From CAZSHG01 sp964606695 [NCBI: uncultured bacterium] (lineage in GTDB: Bacteria > UBP14 > UBA6098), in the NCBI GenBank assembly GCA_964606695.1, contig CAZSHG010000009.1, forward strand, positions 44,642-108,641: a stretch of 64,000 bases of DNA. The letters are read 5' to 3'. The notes below the pieces were generated by a model. It was not told the DNA's origin and did no database searches. It saw only the letters and a list, made by a program, of their open reading frames with translations. Below are positions 53,089 to 61,018 of this stretch, one piece after another. A program made the position numbers and the translations under genes. Position 1 is the first letter of the stretch. Each line of letters begins with the position of its first letter.

Positions 53089-54189
53089 TCAGGAAATGAT
53101 ATTGTGACTGTAAACCAGTAATCTGGTTTTGCATAGGATATATATGTAACCGTCTTTAACGAGAATCGACACAGCCTCGGCGCTGAGATCTTCATAATCG
53201 GCGCGGTAAGCGGCGGACGGATTATAGACATAATATAGGTATAGATTCGAATTGCCGCTGGTGCTGGCGTCGATTACGTAGGCCGAATTGCCTTCGACCG
53301 CTACTCCCTTGCAGACAAAGTCGGTCGTATCGGTGAAGACATCCAGAGATATGAAATCTCTACTTTTTATACTAAATATCCCGTTATTAGAAGCCATTTC
53401 TGCTTTCCCTGACGCGACGAAGAGATGTCCATAAATGTAGTCCATATCGAACCCTGTTTCGCCGCTGGGATACGTTGTAGCTACCTGGCTAAGCGATTCC
53501 GGTTGCATAATATCGAGCTGGAAAATCTTGTAATTGCTCTCCGAACCCACGTATAAAAGACCTCCGGCACCAATAGTTAGAGAATAGGCCGGATATGAGA
53601 ACCAGGTTTTGATAGTTTCCGGCGCAAATACGTCCGAGGCGTCGATGCCCGTCAATCCACTGCTGTATCTGCCAACGAATACGTAATCCCCGAAGATGTC
53701 GATGTCCCTGCAACTTCCGCCAATCGATAGGCTACCTATCTCTGCGGGAGAAATCGCCGAGGATATGTCGAAAATTCTCAGTCGATTCTCGAATACGGCA
53801 TACAGGTAATTCCCCTGGATAGCAAGGCCGGTTATGTAGTTGGAACTGGTAGAGGGAAATTCCGCGAGTTGCGAAGGCGATCCCGGATCGCTTACATCGA
53901 GGACCTTTATCCGTTGACCGTCTCCTACATAAAGATATTCGTCCTTCATCGCAATGCCCTGCGACACGCCGTTGCCAATTACGTTATATACGCCGATGTA
54001 TTCAAGAAATCCCGCGGAAGTCGAATCCGGGCGGATGCCTTCCGAGGTATCGGGAATATTCGGTTGGGTGGTATCGGGGCCGTCTCCATCCGGCCCGTTA
54101 GAATCCGAACAGCCAGCTGTCATAAACGAAACGGCTATTATTATGATAATAAATACAATAGCCACGATAGTTTTGGTTCTTGTTCTCAT
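53089..54189 (-). CDS. LVIVD-repeat β-propeller lipoprotein
   Basis: A 366-residue protein. A lipobox (AVSFMTAGC, Cys27) is followed by a disordered Asp/Pro/Gly linker (SNGPDGDGPDTTQPNIPDT) and repeats of about 45 residues of the LVIVD type (RIKVLDVSDPGSPSQLAEF, LRIFDISSAISPAEIGSLSI, LTGIDASDVFAPETI), each preceded by ITGLAIQGNYLYA-like strands. Such proteins form a β-propeller on the outer membrane or surface. Binding partners are unknown. ATG 54189 has AAGGAG at 6 nt. A weak promoter (TTGCAA, 15-bp spacer, TATAGT) lies about 20-45 bp upstream of it. It is convergent with the signalling gene, 23 bp apart. Confidence 0.85.
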   Translation of the reverse strand: MRTRTKTIVAIVFIIIIIAVSFMTAGCSDSNGPDGDGPDTTQPNIPDTSEGIRPDSTSAGFLEYIGVYNVIGNGVSQGIAMKDEYLYVGDGQRIKVLDVSDPGSPSQLAEFPSTSSNYITGLAIQGNYLYAVFENRLRIFDISSAISPAEIGSLSIGGSCRDIDIFGDYVFVGRYSSGLTGIDASDVFAPETIKTWFSYPAYSLTIGAGGLLYVGSESNYKIFQLDIMQPESLSQVATTYPSGETGFDMDYIYGHLFVASGKAEMASNNGIFSIKSRDFISLDVFTDTTDFVCKGVAVEGNSAYVIDASTSGNSNLYLYYVYNPSAAYRADYEDLSAEAVSILVKDGYIYILCKTRLLVYSHNIIS

Positions 54190-54297
54190 TATGCTCCTTC
54201 CAAATTAAATACAAACTATACCGAAATATAGGGCTTTGCAAGTGAATTATTCTTGAACCATAGAGCTTTAAGCTATTAGTTTTTTTACACGTTTTTC

Positions 54298-54326
54298 TTG
54301 CTTTTCGAGTTATTGCGTATTATATT
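54298..54326 (+). promoter_or_regulatory. Sigma-70 promoter of the orphan gene at 54374
   Basis: TTGCTT (54298-54303), a 17-bp spacer and TATATT (54321-54326). +1 near 54333 gives a 41-nt AT-rich UTR. Confidence 0.65.
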
Positions 54327-54373
54327 AAATTTTGAAAGTGTGTTTTTTAACTTCGATCTAAGTGGATTGAACT

Positions 54374-55054
54374 ATGATGAAAATCCTCGATAAGAAAAGC
54401 CTTTCTTTAACCCTTTGGAATCTCGAAAGAGCGCGTCTTAACGGTGCTAAACCGAGCCAAAAGGAAGTAGATGACGCTATAGATTGGATAATAAAACGGC
54501 AAAAGGATCCCGGCAGATACGGGCTTGGTTTCGCCGCGCCTACGGAGGACGACTATTTTACCTCAACTTTGCCTACCGGCGAGAGATTACATTCGCGCGC
54601 AGGGACCGCTCATCTTCTCGGCGAAGAGGCTTTTTGGGCGCTATCGAAATGGCGTGGCCCCAATACCCCTGGAATCAGAGAGGGCTTGATAGGAATTCTT
54701 GGAAGAGCAAAAAGGTCTCCCGCTCAGGCCGATAAGGGAAGATATTGTTGCGCTACGTGTAGTTTATCGGTTTGGCGCGCTATCATGGGTTCAAAATTAG
54801 AAGAGGGCAAAGCCTTCGTGCATCGCGGACTTTCCACCTTAAATCTTAATAGGGACAGCAAATTGGGTTGGCGCGCGTTTCCATTTGGATACACCGTTTT
54901 TACCCTGACCAGCCTCGAACATCCGTTGGCGGATAAAGAGCTTAAATACGCCGCGGGAAGAATAGAAAGGGCGCTAAGGAGAATGCGTCCAACAAACGAT
55001 CCCCACGGGTTACGCAAACTTGGCTATAAAAAAGCCCTCGAACGCGTGGGATAA
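54374..55054 (+). CDS. Unrecognised soluble helical protein
   Basis: A 226-residue protein without signal peptide or transmembrane helix. It is predicted mostly α-helical, with a Cys-rich turn GRYCCATCSLSVWRAI (about 132-147) and a Gly-Trp helix pair GWRAFPFGYTVFTLTSLEHP (about 174-193), and a basic C-terminus (ALRRMRPTNDPHGLRKLGYK). The repeated helix-turn pattern with aromatic residues faintly recalls α/α-toroid proteins (prenyltransferase/squalene cyclase class), but catalytic motifs are missing. Two ATGs lie in tandem (54374, 54377); only weak AGTGGA precedes them. With its own promoter and terminator, it is a complete single-gene unit of unknown function. Confidence 0.7.
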   Translation: MMKILDKKSLSLTLWNLERARLNGAKPSQKEVDDAIDWIIKRQKDPGRYGLGFAAPTEDDYFTSTLPTGERLHSRAGTAHLLGEEAFWALSKWRGPNTPGIREGLIGILGRAKRSPAQADKGRYCCATCSLSVWRAIMGSKLEEGKAFVHRGLSTLNLNRDSKLGWRAFPFGYTVFTLTSLEHPLADKELKYAAGRIERALRRMRPTNDPHGLRKLGYKKALERVG

Positions 55055-55080
55055 AGTTACTCGAAAAAGGAATTCAACAT

Positions 55081-55104
55081 AGCGCGGTGAAAACCGCGCT
55101 TTTT
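55081..55104 (+). terminator. Rho-independent terminator of the orphan gene
   Basis: A perfect 8-bp stem AGCGCGGT/ACCGCGCT (55081-55088, 55093-55100) with a GAAA tetraloop is followed by TTTT. The T run overlaps the stop codon of the convergent heptosyltransferase gene (55103-55105). Confidence 0.92.
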
Positions 55105-56128
55105 ATTTGCATATCAACTTAATTGCCGCTTCGACGATTTTGCCGGGCGGTATCGTTTTCATACAGTCATGTCTCGAACAACTTCTCTTGCCGTGTCCAC
55201 TACATGGGCGGCATTCGAGGTCTTCGTCCGTTTCGATTGTCTTCGATATCTCGAAATACGGCGTAAATCCAAAATCGGTTACGGTAGGGCCAAAGATAGC
55301 CACCACAGCCGTTCTCATGGCCGCGGCAATATGGACCGGCGCGCTGTCGTTGCCAATTAGAATTCCACATCTGTCGATTAGCGCGGTCGATACCATTATA
55401 TCGCCCAAACCAATTGCCAAAACTGCTTTACTATCGGCTTTCGCTATTATTTCGTCTCCGATTTCCCGATCATCCTCACTGCCAATTATGACAGCGCTAT
55501 CGAAATAATCGCTTTCTATCAACCTATCGATGACTTCGGCGAATCGATTAGCTGGATATCTTTTAGTGCCCCATACACTCCCCGGGGCAATAACAATGGT
55601 TCGCGAAGGCTCTAAATTGTTTCGGGATAAAAAATCCTCCGCGATTTCATAATCGGAATCGTCGGGGAAAAGTTCCGTCGGGATGGGTTCGACAACCCCG
55701 CAAAGCGGTCCGGTAAGAAAGAGCATTCTCTCGGCTTCATGAACATCCTCAGGTCTTTCGACTGTGTCCGTATAAAAAGCCGCCCCCGGAGAATCCTGGA
55801 AACCTATTCGACGAGGTATTCCCGCAAGTTTACAGATAAGCCCGGATCTGTATGAGCGATGGGGGAGAATGGCGAGATCGAATTCCTTTTGCCGAATTTT
55901 TTTAATCAACTCGAATAGCGAGATAATCCCTTTTTCCCTTCCACGTTTGTCATAGACGATAATCTCGTCTAAGTTTGGATTATTATCGAACATCCCTTTG
56001 CCAAGCGGCGAAACCAATATCTCTATCGCATTATCGGGGGCGGGAAATAGTTTTCGAATCGCCCTGACAAGTGGCGTCGTGAGGACACTGTCTCCAATGA
56101 AAGCAGTTTGTACGATCAGAATTCTCAT
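55103..56128 (-). CDS. Glycosyltransferase family 9 (heptosyltransferase, WaaF-like)
   Basis: A 341-residue GT-B enzyme of the ADP-heptose:LPS heptosyltransferase family. MRILIVQTAFIGDSVLTTPLVRAI opens the N-half. FDLAILPHRSYRSGLI and RIGFQDSPGAAFYTDTV lie mid-N-half; VIAPGSVWGTKRYPANRFAEVI opens the donor half, followed by GILIGNDSAPVHIAAAM with the conserved Asp, and AIFGPTVTDFGF. ECRPCSGHGKRSCSRHDCMKTI is a Cys cluster common in relatives. It likely adds heptose to the LPS inner core. A promoter overlapping the Gx gene end predicts a 3-nt 5' UTR, with no Shine-Dalgarno sequence before ATG 56128. Confidence 0.9.
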   Translation of the reverse strand: MRILIVQTAFIGDSVLTTPLVRAIRKLFPAPDNAIEILVSPLGKGMFDNNPNLDEIIVYDKRGREKGIISLFELIKKIRQKEFDLAILPHRSYRSGLICKLAGIPRRIGFQDSPGAAFYTDTVERPEDVHEAERMLFLTGPLCGVVEPIPTELFPDDSDYEIAEDFLSRNNLEPSRTIVIAPGSVWGTKRYPANRFAEVIDRLIESDYFDSAVIIGSEDDREIGDEIIAKADSKAVLAIGLGDIMVSTALIDRCGILIGNDSAPVHIAAAMRTAVVAIFGPTVTDFGFTPYFEISKTIETDEDLECRPCSGHGKRSCSRHDCMKTIPPGKIVEAAIKLICK

Positions 56129-56137
56129 ATCCAGAAT

Positions 56138-56165
56138 AATCTATTGTATTTAGCGGCCTTGTCAA
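56138..56165 (-). promoter_or_regulatory. Candidate promoter of the heptosyltransferase gene, nearly leaderless
   Basis: On the minus strand, TTGACA (56165-56160, overlapping the Gx stop codon), a 16-bp spacer and TAGATT (56143-56138). Expected +1 is 56131, 3 nt before ATG 56128. The -10 box is weaker than at other promoters here. Confidence 0.5.
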
Positions 56166-56680
56166 ACTCTATCGAGTTTAACCGGCAATTTGGAAATAAC
56201 CAAACTCGCCAGATATCCCACAAGAATACCTGTCAGAAGCGAGGGCAACAACACACAGGGCAAAAAATATACGACAGCTCGAAAGTTGTAAACCAGATAT
56301 CCTGCAACCGCCAATTGAGTTATGCTATGGAATAATGCCCCAAAAAGACTTATCCCGTAAATGGAGAACGGGAGTCTGGTTGTTTTAACCGTTGCCATTA
56401 CAAGCGCGGAGACAATCGCGGCGGATATCGAGATTATAAAGCCGGCAGTCCCGATTCTCCCCAGGAGAAGAGCGCCGATAAGAACCCGAAAAAGGGCGAC
56501 CGTTAGGCCGTCCCACGGACTTAGGATGTAAATTGCAATCAAAGTTGCGACGTTAGCTAATCCGGGCTTAACCCAGGGGAGTGGTCTCGGTATTAATTCT
56601 TCGAGCGCCCAGACTGCACTGCCAATAGCTACAAGCACCGCCAGATATGCTATACGATGCGATTTATTTCGTAACTGCAT
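56162..56680 (-). CDS. Gx transporter family membrane protein (formerly Hpre_diP_synt_I)
   Basis: A 172-residue protein with about five transmembrane helices. The pattern ALEELIPRPLPWVKPGLANVATLIAIYILSPWDGLTVALFRVLIGALLLG is the family signature, with conserved PLP-W-KPGLAN. The family was first named as a component of heptaprenyl diphosphate synthase and later reclassed as an ECF-like transporter; its substrate is uncertain. It overlaps the NusG-II gene by 17 bp, and the two are commonly paired. Confidence 0.88.
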   Translation of the reverse strand: MQLRNKSHRIAYLAVLVAIGSAVWALEELIPRPLPWVKPGLANVATLIAIYILSPWDGLTVALFRVLIGALLLGRIGTAGFIISISAAIVSALVMATVKTTRLPFSIYGISLFGALFHSITQLAVAGYLVYNFRAVVYFLPCVLLPSLLTGILVGYLASLVISKLPVKLDRV

Positions 56681-57029
56681 CGTATTTACACCTACCGTTT
56701 ACTATAATAGCCACCCGTCCCGGCACGCAAATAATGGAGTTACCCGGGCGGCTGATTTCGCCTGTCTTCACGCAAATCTTATGTGGGCAACTTGCGCTTA
56801 TAACCCTCGCCGAACCGTCTTCGATTGAAATCACCATAGGCCCGACCGCGCTTTCGACGGTCAAAGTCGTATCTTTCCTGAACTCGAGGCCGTAATTCCG
56901 GTAAGGTGTGATAACAGAGAAACCACCGGCTTCTTCATCCCCCGGAATCAAAGGCAAGACAGCAATCACAATAATAATCGCTACAGGGATTGCGTCGAGT
57001 GGTCTGGGTTTTAAGGATTTCCGGTCCAC
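56664..57029 (-). CDS. NusG domain II (DUF1312) membrane-anchored protein
   Basis: A 121-residue protein. An N-terminal transmembrane helix (about 13-30, IPVAIIIVIAVLPLIPG) is followed by an extracytoplasmic β-domain with ASCPHKICVKTGEISRPGNS and IICVPGRVAIIV, the NusG-II signature with conserved Cys and His. It is unrelated in function to NusG itself as far as known. Typical neighbours are Gx transporter genes and FMN/ApbE or Rnf genes; only the Gx partner is present here. It overlaps amrS by 19 bp. Confidence 0.88.
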   Translation of the reverse strand: MDRKSLKPRPLDAIPVAIIIVIAVLPLIPGDEEAGGFSVITPYRNYGLEFRKDTTLTVESAVGPMVISIEDGSARVISASCPHKICVKTGEISRPGNSIICVPGRVAIIVNGRCKYDAVTK

Positions 57030-58024
57030 TGTCCTATTATATCTACCGGACGATCACAGTTATCACATTTGCCGTCGTTGGTGATACCCTTCATTTTCGC
57101 CGAGAAACCGCTTCGGGAAACCAGCGGATTGCCGCATTTAGGGCATTGCGTGTCGAATCCAATATCCGTTCTGCGATTCCCGATATAAACGTAAGCCAGT
57201 TTTTCGGAAGCCATCCGGTAGGCCTCGATAAGCGTCGAGATGGGAGTCGGCGGGGCAGTGAACTTATAGCACGGATAATACCCCGATAAATGAACCGGAA
57301 TAAACGGATCGACAGACTCGATGAAATCGACCAATTCTCCGATGTTCTCTTTGGAATCGTTAAAACCGGGAATTAGCAGATTCGTAACTTCGACAAGAAC
57401 CCCCTTTTCATTACACGTTCGGATGGTATTGAGAACCGGCTCCAGTCTTGCGCCGCAATGTTTTTTGTAAAATTCATCATCCATGGATTTTAAATCGATA
57501 TTCAGCGCATCGATTACTTCAAGCAGATCTTCCAGAGGTTCCTTTTTGACGAAACCGTTGGTAACGAGGATATTTTTTAGATTTTCTTTGTGAGCTATCT
57601 TTGCAGTTTCCAGAACGAATTCGGCGGCGATAGTGGGCTCGGTATAAGTGTAAGCTATTCCGATGGATTCATGTTCTTGAGCGAGCTTTGCGAGTTCTTG
57701 CGGCTCTATATGATACGTCGACCCATCCTCCTGCGATATATTCCAATTCTGGCAGAATCCGCAGGCGAGATTACATCCCCGCGGGCCTGTAGATAGGATA
57801 TTTGCCCCCGGATAGAAATGATATAAAGGTTTCTTTTCGATAGGATCCATCGAGAGCGAAATTACTTCCGCATATGCGTCGGTAAAAAGTTCTCCTTCCG
57901 CGTTCCTTCTCACCCGGCAAATACCGCGTTTTCCTTCCAGGATAAAACACTCGTGAGGACATAATTCGCATCGAATGGAATCGCCCTCTTCTATATGCCA
58001 GTATTTGGCTATTTTGTCGCTCAT
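57011..58024 (-). CDS. amrS: AmmeMemoRadiSam-system radical SAM enzyme
   Basis: A 337-residue radical SAM protein. The N-terminal CELCPHECFILEGKRGICRVR is a family-specific Cys module (Cys19, 22, 26, 36). The radical SAM cluster is CNLACGFCQNW (Cys84, 88, 91). It continues with YTYTEPTIAAEF, NILVTNGFVKKEPL, ALNIDLKSMDDEFY and PFIPVHLSGYYPCYKF. A C-terminal zinc-like pair (CPKC, CDNC; about 295-330) is an extension seen in some members. The Memo and AMMECR1 partners are not in the window. The reaction is not firmly established. It starts 1 bp after the fusion gene's stop. Confidence 0.92.
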   Translation of the reverse strand: MSDKIAKYWHIEEGDSIRCELCPHECFILEGKRGICRVRRNAEGELFTDAYAEVISLSMDPIEKKPLYHFYPGANILSTGPRGCNLACGFCQNWNISQEDGSTYHIEPQELAKLAQEHESIGIAYTYTEPTIAAEFVLETAKIAHKENLKNILVTNGFVKKEPLEDLLEVIDALNIDLKSMDDEFYKKHCGARLEPVLNTIRTCNEKGVLVEVTNLLIPGFNDSKENIGELVDFIESVDPFIPVHLSGYYPCYKFTAPPTPISTLIEAYRMASEKLAYVYIGNRRTDIGFDTQCPKCGNPLVSRSGFSAKMKGITNDGKCDNCDRPVDIIGQWTGNP

Positions 58025-58025
58025 G

Positions 58026-59606
58026 TTATCTTTCCACTATGAATTTTGCCGCTTCTAATACGTCGTCGAACGTCCTTTCGGCTAATCCGGGAAAATCTCT
58101 TTCCGTATCGGCACCGTTGCCTGTTCTCACAAGATATCCTTTCGCGCCGATATTCCCGGCCAGCTGAATATCGGTCGCCTTGTCGCCGATTACGATTGAA
58201 TTAGCAAGGTCGAGGTTCAAATCCATCGCGGCCTTTTCGGGCATTCCCGGGCCGGGTTTTCTGCAATCGCACTCTAATTTATATTCATCGACCTCGCCCT
58301 CGATATGGTGCGGGCAGAAATATACGCCGGAAATCCTCGCGCCCTTTTTAGAGAATAACTCGACTACTCTGTCGTTGATCCTCTCCACAACCTCGATGGG
58401 AAAATAACCGCGCGCGACTCCGGATTGATTCGATACAATAACAACTTCATAACCCGCTTCGGTAAGCAGTTTTATTCCTTCGACAGCGCCGGGGATAAGT
58501 CTTATCTTATTCAGATCTTTCAAAAAATGGGCGTCGTAAATAATCGTTCCGTCTCTGTCCAGGAAGGCCGCTTTTTTCCCTTGTATTCTGTTTCCCTGTA
58601 GTTCCTCCACAGCCTGAAAAACCTCCTCCACGCCAATCGCATCCATGCAGATTTGCTTTTCCAATTTGCATTTGCCTTTTCCATAGAGAGTGCATGGGCG
58701 ACATTTCAAATCGACTCCGATAATCCTGGAATCTTCGTTATCCGGTGCATATCCCAGCGAGGGATGGGTCGGCCCGAAAATCCCGACTGCAGGCGTTCCA
58801 ACACCCTCGGCGATATGCAATGGCCCGGAATCGTTTCCCACGAAAACCGCACTTAAGGCGATTAACGCTATAAGTTCCCTGAGTGTTGTATTTCCCGCGA
58901 AAACGATTCGATCCGATTCGATATCCAGCCGTTCACCGAGAACGATTATTTGATATCCACCGTCGATTAGCGATTTCGCCAGACAGCGGTATTTTTCCCC
59001 GCCCCATTCTTTGAGCGGCCATCTGGATCCGGGATGTATTGCGATCAACCTGTCGAGGTTTTCCGATTTCGGAAGGAATTTATCTCGAACGTTGGATATC
59101 TCATTTTGATTTACTCCGATAATCGCCCTCGAAGGCACATTTATATAATCTATTCCTAATCTTTCCGTTGTCTCGAGGAATCTCTTTCTGACGTCGGGAT
59201 ATTTATCTTTTCCACGTCCGAATTTCACGAGTAAAATCCTTTTAAGAGTCCTCTTTTTCACAACCACATAATCCCGAAATATTCGCTTACGAAGGACATA
59301 AGACCTCCCGTTTCCCTGAAGATCGACAATCAGGTCGTAGTTTCTATTTCGGAGTTCGTCGCAGAAGTCGAGATATGCCTTTGAATCCGTTCTGAGTTCC
59401 TCGGTGAGGCTTATTATTCCGCAATTCGAGGGATGTTCGACGAGTAACGGCCTATATTGCTCTTTAAGAAGATAATCGATTTGTGCGTCGGGATAACGCC
59501 TGCGCAAGGCCGTCAATACGGGCGTAGTAAGGACAATATCGCCGAGAGACGAAAACCTGACCACCAGGATTTTTCGATAATCAGCTTCGGGGGAGGCTTT
59601 GCGCAT
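58026..59606 (-). CDS. Heptosyltransferase-GmhB fusion (GT9 plus heptose-bisphosphate phosphatase)
   Basis: A 526-residue two-domain protein. Residues about 10-340 are a GT9 heptosyltransferase (ILVVRFSSLGDIVLTTPVLTAL, AIHPGSRWPLKEWGGEKYR, VFVGNDSGPLHIAEGVGTPAVGIFGPTHP, and the Cys cluster CRPCTLYGKGKC). Residues about 345-526 are a HAD phosphatase of the GmhB type: FLDRDGTII (Asp350, Asp352), VSNQSGVARG, the zinc loop CPHHIEGEVDEYKLECDCRKPGPG and VIGDKATDIQLAGN. GmhB dephosphorylates heptose-1,7-bisphosphate on the way to ADP-heptose, and GT9 uses ADP-heptose, so the fusion joins two steps of one pathway. No frameshift separates the halves. It lies 6 bp after cpoB. Confidence 0.93.
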   Translation of the reverse strand: MRKASPEADYRKILVVRFSSLGDIVLTTPVLTALRRRYPDAQIDYLLKEQYRPLLVEHPSNCGIISLTEELRTDSKAYLDFCDELRNRNYDLIVDLQGNGRSYVLRKRIFRDYVVVKKRTLKRILLVKFGRGKDKYPDVRKRFLETTERLGIDYINVPSRAIIGVNQNEISNVRDKFLPKSENLDRLIAIHPGSRWPLKEWGGEKYRCLAKSLIDGGYQIIVLGERLDIESDRIVFAGNTTLRELIALIALSAVFVGNDSGPLHIAEGVGTPAVGIFGPTHPSLGYAPDNEDSRIIGVDLKCRPCTLYGKGKCKLEKQICMDAIGVEEVFQAVEELQGNRIQGKKAAFLDRDGTIIYDAHFLKDLNKIRLIPGAVEGIKLLTEAGYEVVIVSNQSGVARGYFPIEVVERINDRVVELFSKKGARISGVYFCPHHIEGEVDEYKLECDCRKPGPGMPEKAAMDLNLDLANSIVIGDKATDIQLAGNIGAKGYLVRTGNGADTERDFPGLAERTFDDVLEAAKFIVER

Positions 59607-59612
59607 GAACAG

Positions 59613-60398
59613 CTAATTCTCTTCTTTTTGACGCTGGCGGGCTAATTCGGCTTCGGGACTGTCGGGATGTTCTTCGATTAGCTTGTCGTAATATTGTTTC
59701 GCTAATTCCTCTTGATCCATAACCCTATAGCAATGTGCGGCCTTGTAAATTGCCGAAGGGACGAGGTCGCTTTCCGGCCATTTCCGGGTAACGGTTAAAA
59801 AGGAAACCGCCGCCGATGTATATTCGCCTTTCGCCAGAAGAGCTTCGCCGATATAGTATCGCGCTTCGTCGGCAAGTGGGCCTTCGGGGAATTGTTCCAG
59901 ATATGATTCGAAACCCATTGTCGCAAGGTCGTATTTGCCACGGTTCATATCCAGTCGAGCGGTTGAGAATATCTCGTCGCCGCGAACTTCCATGCCGAGA
60001 TCAACAGTATCGGGCGATTCCTCGTCGAGGTTATCGCCATTCGGTTGAGTTCCGACCCGCGATATATCGTCCTCGAGCGTTTCGATCCTATCACCGAGAG
60101 TGCTGACCTTATAACCCGAATCCTCGAGTATATTCTGGATAATCCTCATCTCTTCCTGGAGGGTAGTTGCATTGGCGTTCTGCTCTGCCCTAACTGCACG
60201 CAACAGACGGGCATTCTCGGATAGCAACGAATCGAGCCGGAAAATCTGCCTCGATTGAATCGTATTCATAACCGTCAACGAATCCACCTGAGCCTGGAAT
60301 CGCTTTATCTCGCCCCGACTTGCACATCCCGAAAAGAGAAATAAGGGGAGGAGCAGTAATAGAGCCGCTCCTCCACATGTCCAGATATATCTTTTCAC
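59613..60398 (-). CDS. cpoB: Tol-Pal cell division coordinator CpoB (YbgF)
   Basis: A 261-residue protein. The start is GTG 60398, overlapping the pal stop (TAGTG), which gives a clean lipoprotein signal (VKRYIWTCGGAALLLLLPLFLFSGC). A coiled coil (about 30-115, RFQAQVDSLTVMNTIQSRQI and ETLEDDISRV) should trimerise. Tetratricopeptide repeats (about 140-255) carry NRGKYDLATMGFESYLEQFPEGPLADEARYYIGEALLAKGEY and YDKLIEEHPDSPEA. CpoB links Tol-Pal with septal peptidoglycan synthesis. A lipid anchor, rather than a soluble periplasmic form, is a difference from E. coli. Confidence 0.92.
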   Translation of the reverse strand: MKRYIWTCGGAALLLLLPLFLFSGCASRGEIKRFQAQVDSLTVMNTIQSRQIFRLDSLLSENARLLRAVRAEQNANATTLQEEMRIIQNILEDSGYKVSTLGDRIETLEDDISRVGTQPNGDNLDEESPDTVDLGMEVRGDEIFSTARLDMNRGKYDLATMGFESYLEQFPEGPLADEARYYIGEALLAKGEYTSAAVSFLTVTRKWPESDLVPSAIYKAAHCYRVMDQEELAKQYYDKLIEEHPDSPEAELARQRQKEEN

Positions 60399-60892
60399 TA
60401 CTCCAGGATTATGAACTCTACACGGCGGCAACGTTGCCAGCAGGATTCCGCGTTTTCGGAACAGACCGGTCTCTCCTCGCCGAAAGATTTGGCGGTCAAT
60501 CTGGTAGCCGCAATTCCGTATTCGGCGAGAAAATTCTTCACGGAATTTGCTCTCTTGGCACCAAGCGCCATGTTGTATTCATTCGTCCCGCGGTTGTCGC
60601 AATGTCCTTCCAAAAGGACGCGGGTGTCGGCGAACTGGCGAAGCTGTTCGGCGTTATCCGTTAACCTTGCCTGCTGATCCGGCCGGATATTATACTTGTC
60701 GAAGTCGAAATAAACCGTCCGTAGTTCCATTTCCGGTTCCGGTTCTGGCTCGACCACGGGCTCTTCGATTGGAACCGGTGGCGGCGTTTCGACAGGCGGG
60801 GGAGGCGGTGGCGGCGTCTTTTTAGGGCATCCCATCATAAATACCGAAAGGAACACCGCAATTGCCAATACTACCCATATTGATCTCTTCAT
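60398..60892 (-). CDS. pal: Peptidoglycan-associated lipoprotein Pal
   Basis: A 164-residue lipoprotein. The lipobox ends in FMMGC (Cys22), a Pro/Glu-rich linker (about 27-57) follows, and an OmpA-C domain runs about 60-164 with VYFDFDKYNIRPDQQ, LLEGHCDNRGTNEYNMALGAKRANSVKNFL and RRVEFII. The Asp and Arg that hold meso-diaminopimelate are in CDNRGT and the RRVEF helix. It anchors the outer membrane to peptidoglycan and binds TolB. ATG 60892 has GGAGG. It has its own promoter, so pal-cpoB can be read apart from tolQRB. Confidence 0.96.
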   Translation of the reverse strand: MKRSIWVVLAIAVFLSVFMMGCPKKTPPPPPPPVETPPPVPIEEPVVEPEPEPEMELRTVYFDFDKYNIRPDQQARLTDNAEQLRQFADTRVLLEGHCDNRGTNEYNMALGAKRANSVKNFLAEYGIAATRLTAKSFGEERPVCSENAESCWQRCRRVEFIILE

Positions 60893-60933
60893 TTTGGACC
60901 TCCAGGTTAAGTCCGTTTTCTAAGTTTGAGTAT

Positions 60934-60961
60934 AATATAGTTTTTCTTGATATACTCGCAA
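60934..60961 (-). promoter_or_regulatory. Promoter of pal-cpoB
   Basis: On the minus strand, TTGCGA (60961-60956), a 16-bp spacer and TATATT (60939-60934). +1 near 60927 gives a 35-nt UTR. It lies in the 126-bp gap between tolB and pal. Confidence 0.6.
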
Positions 60962-61018
60962 TACTTTTTTTATTAATATTTCTCAGAGCGCGTAGTCATC
61001 TTAAACATTTTCGAGCTT

